A DNA stretch of 64,000 nt from Palsa-513 sp050010595 (GTDB lineage: Bacteria; Actinomycetota; Thermoleophilia; Solirubrobacterales; Solirubrobacteraceae), in NCBI GenBank assembly GCA_050010595.1, contig JBEKKS010000012.1, positions 1-64,000 of the forward strand, in the 5' to 3' direction. Under the pieces are notes generated by a model, which searched no databases, had not been told where the DNA came from, and saw nothing but the letters and a program-made list of their open reading frames with translations. The position numbers and the translations under genes are program-made. Below, piece after piece: positions 7,924-16,466 of the stretch. The number at the start of each line of letters is the position of its first letter. Position 1 is the first letter of the stretch.

Positions 7924-8565
7924 ATGGAGATCGCGATCCCAATATTCGACGGACTGACCGCTCTAGACGCGGTCGGACCGTACGAAGTTCTGTCACGCCT
8001 TCCCTCTGCTCGGGTCAGGTTCGTCGCCGCGGAACCCGGACCCAAGCGAACCGGCAATGGGATGCTCGCCATCACAGCCGACGCGAGCCTAGGCGAAGTC
8101 CCGGAGCCGGATGTGGTTCTCGTGCCAGGTGGCGCCGGCGTGATGGTGCTGATGGCTGACGAGGAGACGCTCTCATGGATCCGTCACGCCCACGCGCACT
8201 CGACATGGACAACGTCCGTCTGTACCGGCTCGCTGCTGCTCGCAGCTGCCGGTCTGCTCGATGGTCAGGAGGCGACCACGCACTGGCTGTGGCTCGAAAC
8301 GCTCGCTCGCTACGGCGCCAAGCCTGTGCAGCGGCGTGTTGTCCAACAGGGCAAGCTGATCACCGCCGCCGGCGTATCTGCCGGCATCGACATGGCCCTC
8401 ACACTCGCAGCCCACATCGCCGGCGACGACGTGGCGCAAGCGATCCAACTCGCAATCGAGTACGACCCCGAGCCGCCATTCAACTCCGGCTCGACCAGCT
8501 CGGCGCCCGAACGGATCATCAACCTCGTGCGCAACTCAGCATCACCCACCACCGATCAACAGTGA
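7924..8565 (+). CDS. DJ-1/PfpI family protein
   Basis: The 213-residue protein is a class I glutamine amidotransferase-like domain of the DJ-1/PfpI group. It starts IPIFDGLTALDAVGPYEVL, has VVLVPGGAG, and carries the nucleophile elbow SVCTGSLLLAAAGLLDG with Cys near residue 99, followed by TTHW. This is the form seen in isonitrile-hydratase-like and AraC-linked members, here without an HTH domain. AAGGAG lies about 7 nt before the ATG. It is the last of three co-directional genes. Confidence 0.9.
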   Translation: MEIAIPIFDGLTALDAVGPYEVLSRLPSARVRFVAAEPGPKRTGNGMLAITADASLGEVPEPDVVLVPGGAGVMVLMADEETLSWIRHAHAHSTWTTSVCTGSLLLAAAGLLDGQEATTHWLWLETLARYGAKPVQRRVVQQGKLITAAGVSAGIDMALTLAAHIAGDDVAQAIQLAIEYDPEPPFNSGSTSSAPERIINLVRNSASPTTDQQ

Positions 8566-8648
8566 GGGTTCATTCCGCGACGGCTCCGAGTGAGCGACCC
8601 GATCGCCTACGCCAGGCGACATAGCAGGCATTACCGAGCGTTCAGCCG

Positions 8649-8664
8649 GTAGCTGCGCAGCTAC
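8649..8664. repeat. 16-bp perfect palindrome between convergent genes
   Basis: GTAGCTGCGCAGCTAC is fully self-complementary and includes the stop codon of the leftward SHOCT gene. A second small hairpin (TCGCCT / AGGCGA) lies about 45 nt to the left. They separate two convergent genes and may end transcription, but no T-run is present. Confidence 0.3.
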
Positions 8665-9425
8665 AGCCGCTGCAGCAGCTCGGCCTTCTTGGCGGTGAAC
8701 TCCTCTTCGGTGAGAACGCCCTGGTCGCGGAGTTCGCCCAGCTTGCGGATCTGCTCGAGCGGTCCCGATGACTCCTCAAGCGGCGCGACAGGATTGACCG
8801 GCGTCGCGGGGCGCGCGGCTAGATAGGCGTTCATGACGCCGAGCAGTTCGCCGCGAATGTCAACAGGTCGAGCGTCCTCGATCGCGACGAGAGCGACCCC
8901 CGGGCTCGTGGCCTCAATCGTGATGAATGTCTCTGCTTGACGCTTCGACTTCTTGAAGGCGAGACCCAGCGGGCCGAGCGCGAGGAGCCGGGTTGCCGTA
9001 AACCGCGCTGCTATCTCGTCCGGACCGTCGACGTGGATCGCCTCAACCTGGTCCCAACTCGCCCACGGCTCGCTTCCGAACCGAACGCCGTCAGCGTCGA
9101 GGAGCAACGTGAAGTGCCAGCCGTTGGTGACGCCTGGGATGCCGCCGACCGCACGGACACGCCTCTCCCAAGTCGGGTGAGCAGCACTCCAAGCCTCCTC
9201 GAGGCTGGTGTTCACGTTGCGCTCCGCCAACTCGATCAGGCGTTCGGCGTCTCGTAGTTGCCCGCCGGTCACGTTGTCGCGGATCTGTGAGGCGAGCTCC
9301 AACACCGCGCGAGCCTCGTCGCCGTCGTGACGTGACGCGGCCTCAGCCGTCCACATTCGCGCGATTGCCTGCTTGTACTTGCCAGCGTCCGCCAGCTTCC
9401 GCGCCTTCTCAAGATCCGCCGACAT
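8661..9425 (-). CDS. SHOCT domain-containing protein
   Basis: The 254-residue product ends in a SHOCT module (EQIRKLGELRDQGVLTEEEF, then AKKAELLQRL), a short C-terminal helical domain found on many bacterial proteins. The middle part (FTLLLDADGVRFGSEPWASW and the following strands) resembles a PH-like domain, with VRFGSEPWASWDQVEAIHV as the signature stretch. The N-terminal 90 residues are helical and repeat-like (KARKLADAGKYKQAIARMW). I use the ATG of MSADLEKARK, preceded by a purine-rich GAGGTGGTGGTG. No membrane segment. Function unknown. Confidence 0.8.
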   Translation of the reverse strand: MSADLEKARKLADAGKYKQAIARMWTAEAASRHDGDEARAVLELASQIRDNVTGGQLRDAERLIELAERNVNTSLEEAWSAAHPTWERRVRAVGGIPGVTNGWHFTLLLDADGVRFGSEPWASWDQVEAIHVDGPDEIAARFTATRLLALGPLGLAFKKSKRQAETFITIEATSPGVALVAIEDARPVDIRGELLGVMNAYLAARPATPVNPVAPLEESSGPLEQIRKLGELRDQGVLTEEEFTAKKAELLQRL

Positions 9426-9573
9426 CACCACCACCTCTGCTGCTTGCGACCCAGGCGCCACCATACGCCTGCTTCAAAGTGTGCGCCACGTCGCCACGCT
9501 CGCTCGCCCGTTTCGACGGCCTGGCTCTTGGTGTGTGCTTGGGCGGTGAGCACTACGCGTCGATGCACCAATT

Positions 9574-10353
9574 GTGACTCCGCTTCGCCGACTCCGCGCT
9601 CGACCACCCGACACCTACGCCGCTCGCCGATATCGAGCCGGACTTCGAAGCTGGCGCCGCGCGGTCCGGGGCAGGATCCTGCTGTTCCTTGTCCCGCCAT
9701 TTCTTGTGGCTTTGGCATGGGGCATTTCCTTTCACCAGCCGTACAGCTTCATAGCCGGCTTGTTTGCTGGCGGGATCGCGGCCATCGCAATCTGGCTGCG
9801 CGAGGTCGCCCCTCCCTACGTCGAGAACTGGCGACAGGGCGCCGAGGGCGAAGCCAAGACACACCGGGCGCTAGCCGGCGGCGACTGGCTGATACTCGAC
9901 GATATCGACAGCGCCCACGGCAACTACGACCACATCGTCGTCGGGTCGATTGGCGTGTTCCTGCTCGAAACCAAGAACCTCACTGGCATCGCAGAGATTC
10001 GAGACGACACAGCGTGGCTGCGCCGGCGCCACGACCCCTCCGAGTACGCCCTCAAGAAGTTGCGGCCACACCTTCTCGCCGACGCAGCCGAAGTGTCGAG
10101 CGAGATCCAGCGGCGTACTGGCCAGCGCATCTGGGTCGACGCCGTCGTCGTGTTCTGGTCCGAGTTCCCGCAGGGCATCGTCGAGGCGGACCGGTTGACC
10201 TACGTCCACGGCTCGCGCCTTCCCGACTGGCTCAGCACACGACCAACGCGTCTCCGGCCCGCAACGCTCGGCCGGGTGACAGCCGCAGTCACCGCGTTGA
10301 AACACGACGACGAGGAAACAACTAGTCCCGCCAGGGCTCACCCGGAGCGCTAG
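9574..10353 (+). CDS. Membrane-associated NERD domain protein (nuclease-related)
   Basis: The 259-residue protein has two N-terminal membrane segments (about residues 36-51 and 57-73) followed by a NERD domain. The conserved blocks are GAEGEAKTHRAL near residue 90, DIDSAHGNYDHIVVGSIG and VFLLETKN near residue 130. The D...E-x-K pattern fits the predicted PD-(D/E)XK-like nuclease fold of the family. The GTG start is the first codon matching the family length. Its stop overlaps the 3' end of the opposing GNAT pseudogene by 4 nt. Confidence 0.85.
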   Translation: MTPLRRLRARPPDTYAARRYRAGLRSWRRAVRGRILLFLVPPFLVALAWGISFHQPYSFIAGLFAGGIAAIAIWLREVAPPYVENWRQGAEGEAKTHRALAGGDWLILDDIDSAHGNYDHIVVGSIGVFLLETKNLTGIAEIRDDTAWLRRRHDPSEYALKKLRPHLLADAAEVSSEIQRRTGQRIWVDAVVVFWSEFPQGIVEADRLTYVHGSRLPDWLSTRPTRLRPATLGRVTAAVTALKHDDEETTSPARAHPER

Positions 10354-10913
10354 TAGTCGGTCGTGATGCGTGAGAACACGAGCACGTCGGAGCGTCGCTG
10401 CTCGAACGGGAGGAAGGAGCGCAGCCGCCCCTCGAGCTGGAAGCCGCTCGCTGTGAGTACGCGTTGGGACGATTCGTTCTCAGGGGTGACTCATGCCTCT
10501 ACGCGCGCCATTGCGAGCGGGCCAAGCGCCCAGTCGCTCGCTAGGCGGACCGCGCGTGTGGCGATCCCGCGTCGGCGCGCGTCGGGAACGATCCAGTAGC
10601 CGAGCCCGGCGACACCAGGCTGCGGTCGAATCGCGATCCACGCCTGGCCGAGCGCCTCGTCCGACTCGGCATCCGCCACGACGAGCGAGATGCCCTCGCC
10701 GTCCTCGATCCGGCTCCACTGCCGCTGGATGTAGCTGGCGCCTTCTTCGACCGTGTAGACGGTCGGGACTGTCGTCCCGACAGAGATATCGGGGTCAGTA
10801 GCTGCTTGGCGCACGCAGTTCGTATCGTCCAATCGCCACGGGCGCAGCCGGATCACGCCGTCTGTCAGGGAAGGGTCGGGATAGGCGAGCGCCACGGCGC
10901 GACCGTAGCGCAC
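10350..10913 (-). pseudogene. GNAT acetyltransferase paralogue with a premature stop
   Basis: This is a second copy of the GNAT gene at 3698-4261, same orientation and same GTG start. The alignment runs the full length, including the 3' end and the terminal TAG. Where the intact copy has GCC TGG GTC ACC, this one reads GCA TGA GTC ACC, so Trp becomes a stop at about residue 141 of 187. Frame and similarity continue after the stop (VTPENES, GFQLEGRLRSFL). The truncated 140-residue product would lack the last two strands of the fold. One base change restores the frame, so the event is recent. Confidence 0.85.
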
Positions 10914-10954
10914 TGGGACGCCGAGACGGCCGGAGGATTTGCCACGATCGCATC

Positions 10955-11794
10955 ATGGCGGGCCGCAAACTAGACCGCTGGGAACTCGCCGGAGGCGAGC
11001 TGATCGCTCGTCTCCTGGGCGGGCGCGCCGACCCACAAGACACCGAGCACGCTCCCGACGGGACGCATGACTTCAACATCGTCGGGCTAGCCAACAACCG
11101 CGTCGTGGCGCTTGAGATCACAAGCGCGGCTGATCCATCGGTCATCAGCCAACTCAACACCGCGTTCGGTCGGGAGTGGAGCTCTCCGACGCTCGCCAAC
11201 AACTGGATGATCGGCATCCAACAGACCAGCAGAGCGCCGCGAGCGTCGGTACGCAAGGTGATGTCGGGAATGATCCCGATCCTCGAGCTGTTCGAACGCC
11301 GCGGGGATACGAGCGTCGAGGTTCGCTCGTCTCCTCGCCACCAGCCGCGAGCCCCGGGGACGACGCCGGAGATGCACGCAGCGAGGATCGAAATGTTCGA
11401 CCTCGGAGTCGAGACAGCCCGCCGCTGGGGCACACCCGAGCCACGACATCCCGGGGCGATCTATCCAACCATCAGCGCTGGGACTAGCTCGAACCCAGAC
11501 AATCTCAACCAACTCGTTGCCGACTGCGCAGAACGCAAGGCCGACAAGCTCCGCGCCGCGTCTGCGGACGAGCGGCATCTACTCGTTTGGATCGATAGCT
11601 CGCACGAAGACGCAGAACTGGCCTTCGCAAAGCTCCGACCACCACCGCCGCCAACCATTCCGCCAGGCCTCGACGTGGTCTGGCTCGTAGGTCCGACCGG
11701 CGGGCCCGACCAGGTGCGCATCTGGCGCGCGAAACCGCCGGGAGCATGGGAGGTGTGCAGTCCTCCAAGTGACTATGCCCTCCGACTCGACTAA
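10955..11794 (+). CDS. Hypothetical protein with a possible PD-(D/E)XK-like core
   Basis: The 279-residue protein opens with WELAGGELIARLLGG and then GTHDFNIVGLANNRVVALEI, continuing TSAAD (about residues 33-57). The spacing of Asp and Glu-x-Thr resembles a restriction-endonuclease-like sheet, but the usual lysine is a threonine, so activity is doubtful. The C-terminal half has HLLVWIDSSHEDAE and GLDVVWLVGP. No membrane segment or signal peptide. A CACGAT box ends 6 nt before the ATG. It stands between the GNAT pseudogene and a large membrane protein on the same strand. Confidence 0.7.
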   Translation: MAGRKLDRWELAGGELIARLLGGRADPQDTEHAPDGTHDFNIVGLANNRVVALEITSAADPSVISQLNTAFGREWSSPTLANNWMIGIQQTSRAPRASVRKVMSGMIPILELFERRGDTSVEVRSSPRHQPRAPGTTPEMHAARIEMFDLGVETARRWGTPEPRHPGAIYPTISAGTSSNPDNLNQLVADCAERKADKLRAASADERHLLVWIDSSHEDAELAFAKLRPPPPPTIPPGLDVVWLVGPTGGPDQVRIWRAKPPGAWEVCSPPSDYALRLD

Positions 11795-11972
11795 CCACCG
11801 TCGACGCCGGACGTCACGTGGGTTCCAGAATCTGGTTAGCGCGCCTTCGAGCCGCGTGCGAACGGCATGAGCGATGCCGGTCGGCGCGTCGGACCACGTC
11901 TCCTCCTCGTCGCGGACGCGCAGCAAAAGTCCCGCGGGTTCAGTCACTGCGGTTAGACTCGCCGCGTCGCGC

Positions 11973-13604
11973 ATGCCCGCTCTACCGTCAGCCACAACCG
12001 TTCCGGAGTTCGATGACCAGGATCGTCTGCTGGGTTTTGAGACGCTCCTTCGGACCGCCGATTGGCGCTTTTGGGTGCATCGTCGAGTCGAGGCGATTAC
12101 GTGGGAGAGCGCGCACGCGACGCGGCGCCAGATCAGCATCGACCTTCGCTTGGTTCCGCTCTACTTCGCCCAGCCAGCGTTCCTCCATGGAGACGCTCCG
12201 GTGCACTACGTCCCGCTGACCTACCTGCGAAAGCAGCGACTGCTTGCTTTTGATGCTCGCGACGAGGCGGGCGCTGCCCTACCGATAATGACGCGCCACA
12301 AGAGCGCGCAGATCGCAGTATGCATGCTGAGTGCGCTGGCCCAAGCCAACTGCGCCCGCATCTTGCGCGCCTCCGGGCGCCGCCGCACGCAGAATGTCGT
12401 TGCCCAGGACATTGCTGTGCCAGTCGAGCTCGAGCAGAAGTTTTGGAATCTTGCGTACCCGCTCCGTTCGCGGGACGGTTACGACCGCGCGTTCGACGCG
12501 CTGATCCCTACGTCTGCGAGTGCCTCATCCGACGTCGAGAGCTGGGGTTGGCACAAGCGCGGGGCAACTTGGTTCGGGGAACCCGACGAGTCGCGATGGC
12601 GAGCCTTTCTCGCGACCGATCGCCGCTTTGTCAGCTTGGCGAGCGACCTTGCCGAGAGCTTCCTCGTGTGTGTCCCACTCGTCTATGAGAGCAACCGTCG
12701 GCGAATCGTCAAACTCGCCTACACCTCCTACAACGAGGTTGATGACGGTGGCGGTTTCACCGCCGTTATCAAGGGCGCCGCTGGCGGACTGCGCGTCACG
12801 CGCTACTGGAATGGATTTGAGAACTGGCTTGAGGGATTGCCAAAGCCAGGTGATGAGGGGGTCGAATGGGAGCCTGACGGGCAATGGCAACGAACGCCTC
12901 GCCAGCATAAGATTCGCGGCGCCCTCAGGCCGCTATCTGTCGCTATTGGTCTCGGCGCTCGCACGTTTACGCTACCCGCACCGGCCGTCGCCCACGCGGC
13001 TTCTTGCCACGTCGCCGTAACAGCGCCTTTCGGGATTCAGATCCGCCAGGCTCAGCTCACGCTCCGCAGCACCACCGAGGAGCAGCCGCTGCAAGCGGTC
13101 CGAGGCGCTCGTTCGCTTGGCCGCGTTGACCTCTACGTCAGTGGCGCTCAACCCGGCCAGACCGGCGTTGTCGAACTCCACATGAGACCCTGGGCTGGTC
13201 TCATCGTCCGGGGCGGCGCTCTTGGCGCGCTGCTCGTCGTCGGGATGCTTGTCGCAGCGATGCAGTACTCGCCGAAGCTGCACGAGGGTACCGCCGCGGC
13301 TGGGGCCGCGGCGCTCCTTGTTGTTATCCCTTCTCTCCTCGCCGCATACGCCGCACGCGACGTCGGTCACCCGCTGTGTGTCGACATGCTCTTCGGTCTT
13401 CGTCTCGCGGCCGCCGCGCCCGTCGTAGGTAGCCTCGCCATGGCAGGCATGCTGCTCCTCGGAGACGCCCGTAGCCCAGCTGCGTATGGCGATACCATCT
13501 TTGTGGGGCTTGTTGCAGCCTTCCTGTGTCTCGCTTGGCGCCTGGCCGACCGTGGTATCCCGCATCCATCGGCTACATCTCAGGCCGCTGGCGCCGATGA
13601 GTGA
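11973..13604 (+). CDS. Large protein of unknown function with four C-terminal TM segments
   Basis: I start at the ATG of MPALPSATTVPEFDDQ, 13 nt after a TAGACT box; the frame is open 99 nt further upstream. Of 543 residues the first 400 or so are predicted cytoplasmic, with no recognised domain, only distinctive blocks such as GFETLLRTADWRFWVHRRV and KLAYTSYNEVDDGGGF. Four membrane helices follow at about 407-432, 439-462, 467-497 and 506-526. The layout (large soluble N-domain, C-terminal membrane bundle) recalls membrane-acting effector proteins, but that is only analogy. Confidence 0.7.
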   Translation: MPALPSATTVPEFDDQDRLLGFETLLRTADWRFWVHRRVEAITWESAHATRRQISIDLRLVPLYFAQPAFLHGDAPVHYVPLTYLRKQRLLAFDARDEAGAALPIMTRHKSAQIAVCMLSALAQANCARILRASGRRRTQNVVAQDIAVPVELEQKFWNLAYPLRSRDGYDRAFDALIPTSASASSDVESWGWHKRGATWFGEPDESRWRAFLATDRRFVSLASDLAESFLVCVPLVYESNRRRIVKLAYTSYNEVDDGGGFTAVIKGAAGGLRVTRYWNGFENWLEGLPKPGDEGVEWEPDGQWQRTPRQHKIRGALRPLSVAIGLGARTFTLPAPAVAHAASCHVAVTAPFGIQIRQAQLTLRSTTEEQPLQAVRGARSLGRVDLYVSGAQPGQTGVVELHMRPWAGLIVRGGALGALLVVGMLVAAMQYSPKLHEGTAAAGAAALLVVIPSLLAAYAARDVGHPLCVDMLFGLRLAAAAPVVGSLAMAGMLLLGDARSPAAYGDTIFVGLVAAFLCLAWRLADRGIPHPSATSQAAGADE

Positions 13605-13657
13605 GACAGAGGTCATCCCCGTGCTCTACAGTTCCCCGATCGCTAGGAGGCGGACAC

Positions 13658-13909
13658 ATGGGACGCATGTTTAGGGGGAGGCGGGTTCGCGCCGCGTCTT
13701 CGCCCGCACCAACGTCCCACGCGACGCCCGTCGGACGCGAGGTTGAAGCCGAGCGGCGCCAGCTTGAGATGGTCTCTGCGCGGGGCGAACTCGGCCCGTC
13801 CGCAGAAGCTGTTGTCCTCTTCCCGGGGCTCGACACGGCGGCGCACAAGATCGTGACCGATAGCATCGACACGATGCGTGGCAGACTCGCCGACTCCCGT
13901 CCAGCCTGA
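13658..13909 (+). CDS. Small hypothetical protein
   Basis: The 83-residue protein starts at an ATG preceded by an excellent ribosome site (AGGAGG, 6-7 nt spacing), one of the few strong sites in this region. The N-terminus is very basic (MGRMFRGRRVRAASS) and the rest amphipathic (REVEAERRQLEMVSARGELG). It has no recognised domain. It lies 53 nt after the four-TM protein and could be its small partner. Confidence 0.6.
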   Translation: MGRMFRGRRVRAASSPAPTSHATPVGREVEAERRQLEMVSARGELGPSAEAVVLFPGLDTAAHKIVTDSIDTMRGRLADSRPA

Positions 13910-14136
13910 GCACTCACGCAGCCGTCCCAGTCCGCTCCTAACCGCTCACCAGGCCCGAGCCGCTGCCCAGCACAACGCGCCGCAGCTCCACGCCCGCGTT
14001 CTCAGGTATGTGGTCACCCGCGGACGCGCGCTGCTGTTCGGTGTGGATCCATCCCCGGACAACTGGCTCGCTCCCGATCGACACCAACCGCCCTTAGGTG
14101 GTCACCTTCAGCGTAACCCGCACGCGCCGGCTCTGC

Positions 14137-16332
14137 TCACTTCGCTTTAGTCCGGGAACCAGCGTGGCTTGGCGTGCTCGAATGCGTGGTCGTCGACGGG
14201 ATCAGGGCTGCCCCGGCGGCGACGACGCCCGCGGCAAGAGTGATTACAACCACGGCCTCCTTAGCGAGGTCAGCCGAGACCGCACGCAGCGCCACATAGG
14301 CAACAACTACCGTCACGGCGACAACGACAACGATGCCGGCACCCGTTACCGTCGCGGTTCCAATAAGGCTGGCGCCGCCACCGGCCACCAGCAACGCGAT
14401 GCCGATGGCTACGAGATTTCGCACGCGCTTCGTGTGACTTTCAGCGCGGAGCCGTTTGCGTCGTTCTTCAGCCCCTCTAGCTTGAGCGGCCTGTAGCTCT
14501 TCACGTAGGGCGGCCTCGGTCAATCCGCTCGCCTGCCGGGCCTGCTCCGCGGTGGCGGCTTGCTGCTCGGCGACTCGAGCTCGCTCCTCCGCCTCGGCGC
14601 GCTCGCGCTCGGCCCTCGTCGCTCGGCTGGCCGTTTGAGCGATCTGCTCTTCGATCTCCCGTGCCTTCTGCGATGTGGCCTCCTCGACGAGACGGTCGAC
14701 CTCGTGGCTACTCGCCTCGGCACTTATCTTGGTGGCCATCGTGCGATCGTTCAACACGGCGATGGCTACAGACGGCGGAACATCTTTGAGTGCATCAATT
14801 CGAGCCACAACGCGCTCAACTGCGACTCGATCGGGTGATGCCGCCGTATAGCCGACGTATGGCGACGCGAGCAGTCCAACAATCATGGCGTCCAGATCGT
14901 CGGTGCGAGGCACCATGGCTCGCACTATCTGAGCCCACGTTGATGACAGTACGCAGAATGGAAACGCGGGCCGGGTGGCTCCGAGGCCAACCGGCATGCG
15001 CGCGTACAAAGGCAGTCGCGTGCTTTCTGTGATGAACCAGTACCGCACGTCGGTGTAGGTTGCGCCGGCCGATTCTGCCCGCAATCGCTCGATAAGTAGC
15101 CGCATTTTCGCGTCGTGTTCGATCACCTCGCGACGCTTAGTCCCCGGTCCGTACATCCCTTCGAGGGGCGAGGCGTAATCGCGGATGGCCATGAAATCTG
15201 CCTCTACCTCGGCACATCCTTCAGGGTGCTCCACTACGCCGTATTCCTTCAGGAACCGCAAAAAATGGTCGAACTTGCTGAAGAAGGCTGATGGATCCTT
15301 GTCGTCACGCAGGGCTCGCCAGAAGGCAGGCACAAAGCCCTTCTCACCGGTCACCTCGGCCATGATCTCGGCTGAGCGACGCGACTGGTGGTATCTATCC
15401 ACGCTCTGGCGGCTGTTAGCGATGCTTGTGCGCAGCTCGTCGACAGTCCAGGACGAGATACGCAGAGACATCTCGAGCTCTCCGCAGAGTTCGAGCAGCC
15501 GCTTGGCGGCAAACGCCTCAGCCGGGCTTCCCACGCCCAACAACGAGTACAAGAAGTTAGTGTCCAGGTAGAGCGTCATCCGCTTGCCTTCTCCGGCCGC
15601 AAGGTTGCGCGCGCGCGGGTCGAGGCTGAGCACGGTCGAGTAGAATCCGGTGTTGAGCAGGCGTCCCAAGAACGTACGCTGCGCTGGCGTAGGTTCACGA
15701 ACAAACGCTCGGAACGCCGGCGCCCGAAGCTCAATGAGCTCTGGCCCGCACTCCGGGAGAAAATCGAGCGAGATGTCTCCGATCGCCCTGGAAAGCTCGA
15801 TCGCACGCGGGTGCGCCGGATATAGCAACAGACTCGCTTCTGCTCCGTGATGCGCAATCACCCGGTCGAGCCAGGGTCGAAGCTGTTGCTTAAGAACTGC
15901 AACGTCCTCGCTCTGAAGAAACGGATAGGTCGCGCGCAGTTCGACCTCCCACTCCTCCAGAGCCAGGGCCTCCGAATCCTCCCAGGTCTTGCGCTGGCTC
16001 TCGAGCTCTCGGCGGGCGATAGACGTCAGGGCGAACCCGCCGCCAGCTTTCGATGCCGTTCCTGCTGCCACGAGTCGCTCTCGTCCGTTGCGGACTTCGT
16101 CTAGCTCTAGCTCAGTGCGCCACATCTCCTTGATAAAGACGCGGCAGGCCTCGAGGCTGTCAAAACTTCCGCCCGCGAGATGGCACGAGACGGTGAGTAG
16201 GTCATCGTGCACTGCCTCCATGCCGCGCGAGTTGTCTTCGAAAGGTCCGTACTGTGCGAGCGAGCGCAGTGTGCTCGGACTGAGTGCGTCTGTCGTCACA
16301 GCGGGTCCAGTTTGTCGATCGTGACTGTTCAA
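14137..16332 (-). CDS. PIN-like nuclease domain, coiled coil and C-terminal membrane anchor
   Basis: The 731-residue protein has a helical N-terminal domain (1-250). A PIN-like domain follows, opening with MTLYLDTNFLYSLLG (about 252-266, first acidic residue Asp) and continuing with SSWTVDELRTSI, HDAKMRLLIERLRAES and YWFITES near 435. In the last motif the usual Asp is a Glu-Ser pair. A long charged coiled coil spans about 545-635 (RATRAERERAEAEERARVAE), then two or three membrane helices at about 640-717. PIN domains are mostly RNases. The combination suggests a membrane-tethered RNase. It opposes its left neighbours. Confidence 0.75.
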   Translation of the reverse strand: MNSHDRQTGPAVTTDALSPSTLRSLAQYGPFEDNSRGMEAVHDDLLTVSCHLAGGSFDSLEACRVFIKEMWRTELELDEVRNGRERLVAAGTASKAGGGFALTSIARRELESQRKTWEDSEALALEEWEVELRATYPFLQSEDVAVLKQQLRPWLDRVIAHHGAEASLLLYPAHPRAIELSRAIGDISLDFLPECGPELIELRAPAFRAFVREPTPAQRTFLGRLLNTGFYSTVLSLDPRARNLAAGEGKRMTLYLDTNFLYSLLGVGSPAEAFAAKRLLELCGELEMSLRISSWTVDELRTSIANSRQSVDRYHQSRRSAEIMAEVTGEKGFVPAFWRALRDDKDPSAFFSKFDHFLRFLKEYGVVEHPEGCAEVEADFMAIRDYASPLEGMYGPGTKRREVIEHDAKMRLLIERLRAESAGATYTDVRYWFITESTRLPLYARMPVGLGATRPAFPFCVLSSTWAQIVRAMVPRTDDLDAMIVGLLASPYVGYTAASPDRVAVERVVARIDALKDVPPSVAIAVLNDRTMATKISAEASSHEVDRLVEEATSQKAREIEEQIAQTASRATRAERERAEAEERARVAEQQAATAEQARQASGLTEAALREELQAAQARGAEERRKRLRAESHTKRVRNLVAIGIALLVAGGGASLIGTATVTGAGIVVVVAVTVVVAYVALRAVSADLAKEAVVVITLAAGVVAAGAALIPSTTTHSSTPSHAGSRTKAK

Positions 16333-16466
16333 CCGCCAACCGCGGCGGAACCCAGAACCGTAACTGGCCGTCCGGATGCCCGTGTCTCAGCTCCTTCCAA
16401 CAATGGCGGCGTGAAACAGTTGCGAAGACCGCGGCCGCGTCCTACGCACCCTCCGCCGCAGCCGCC

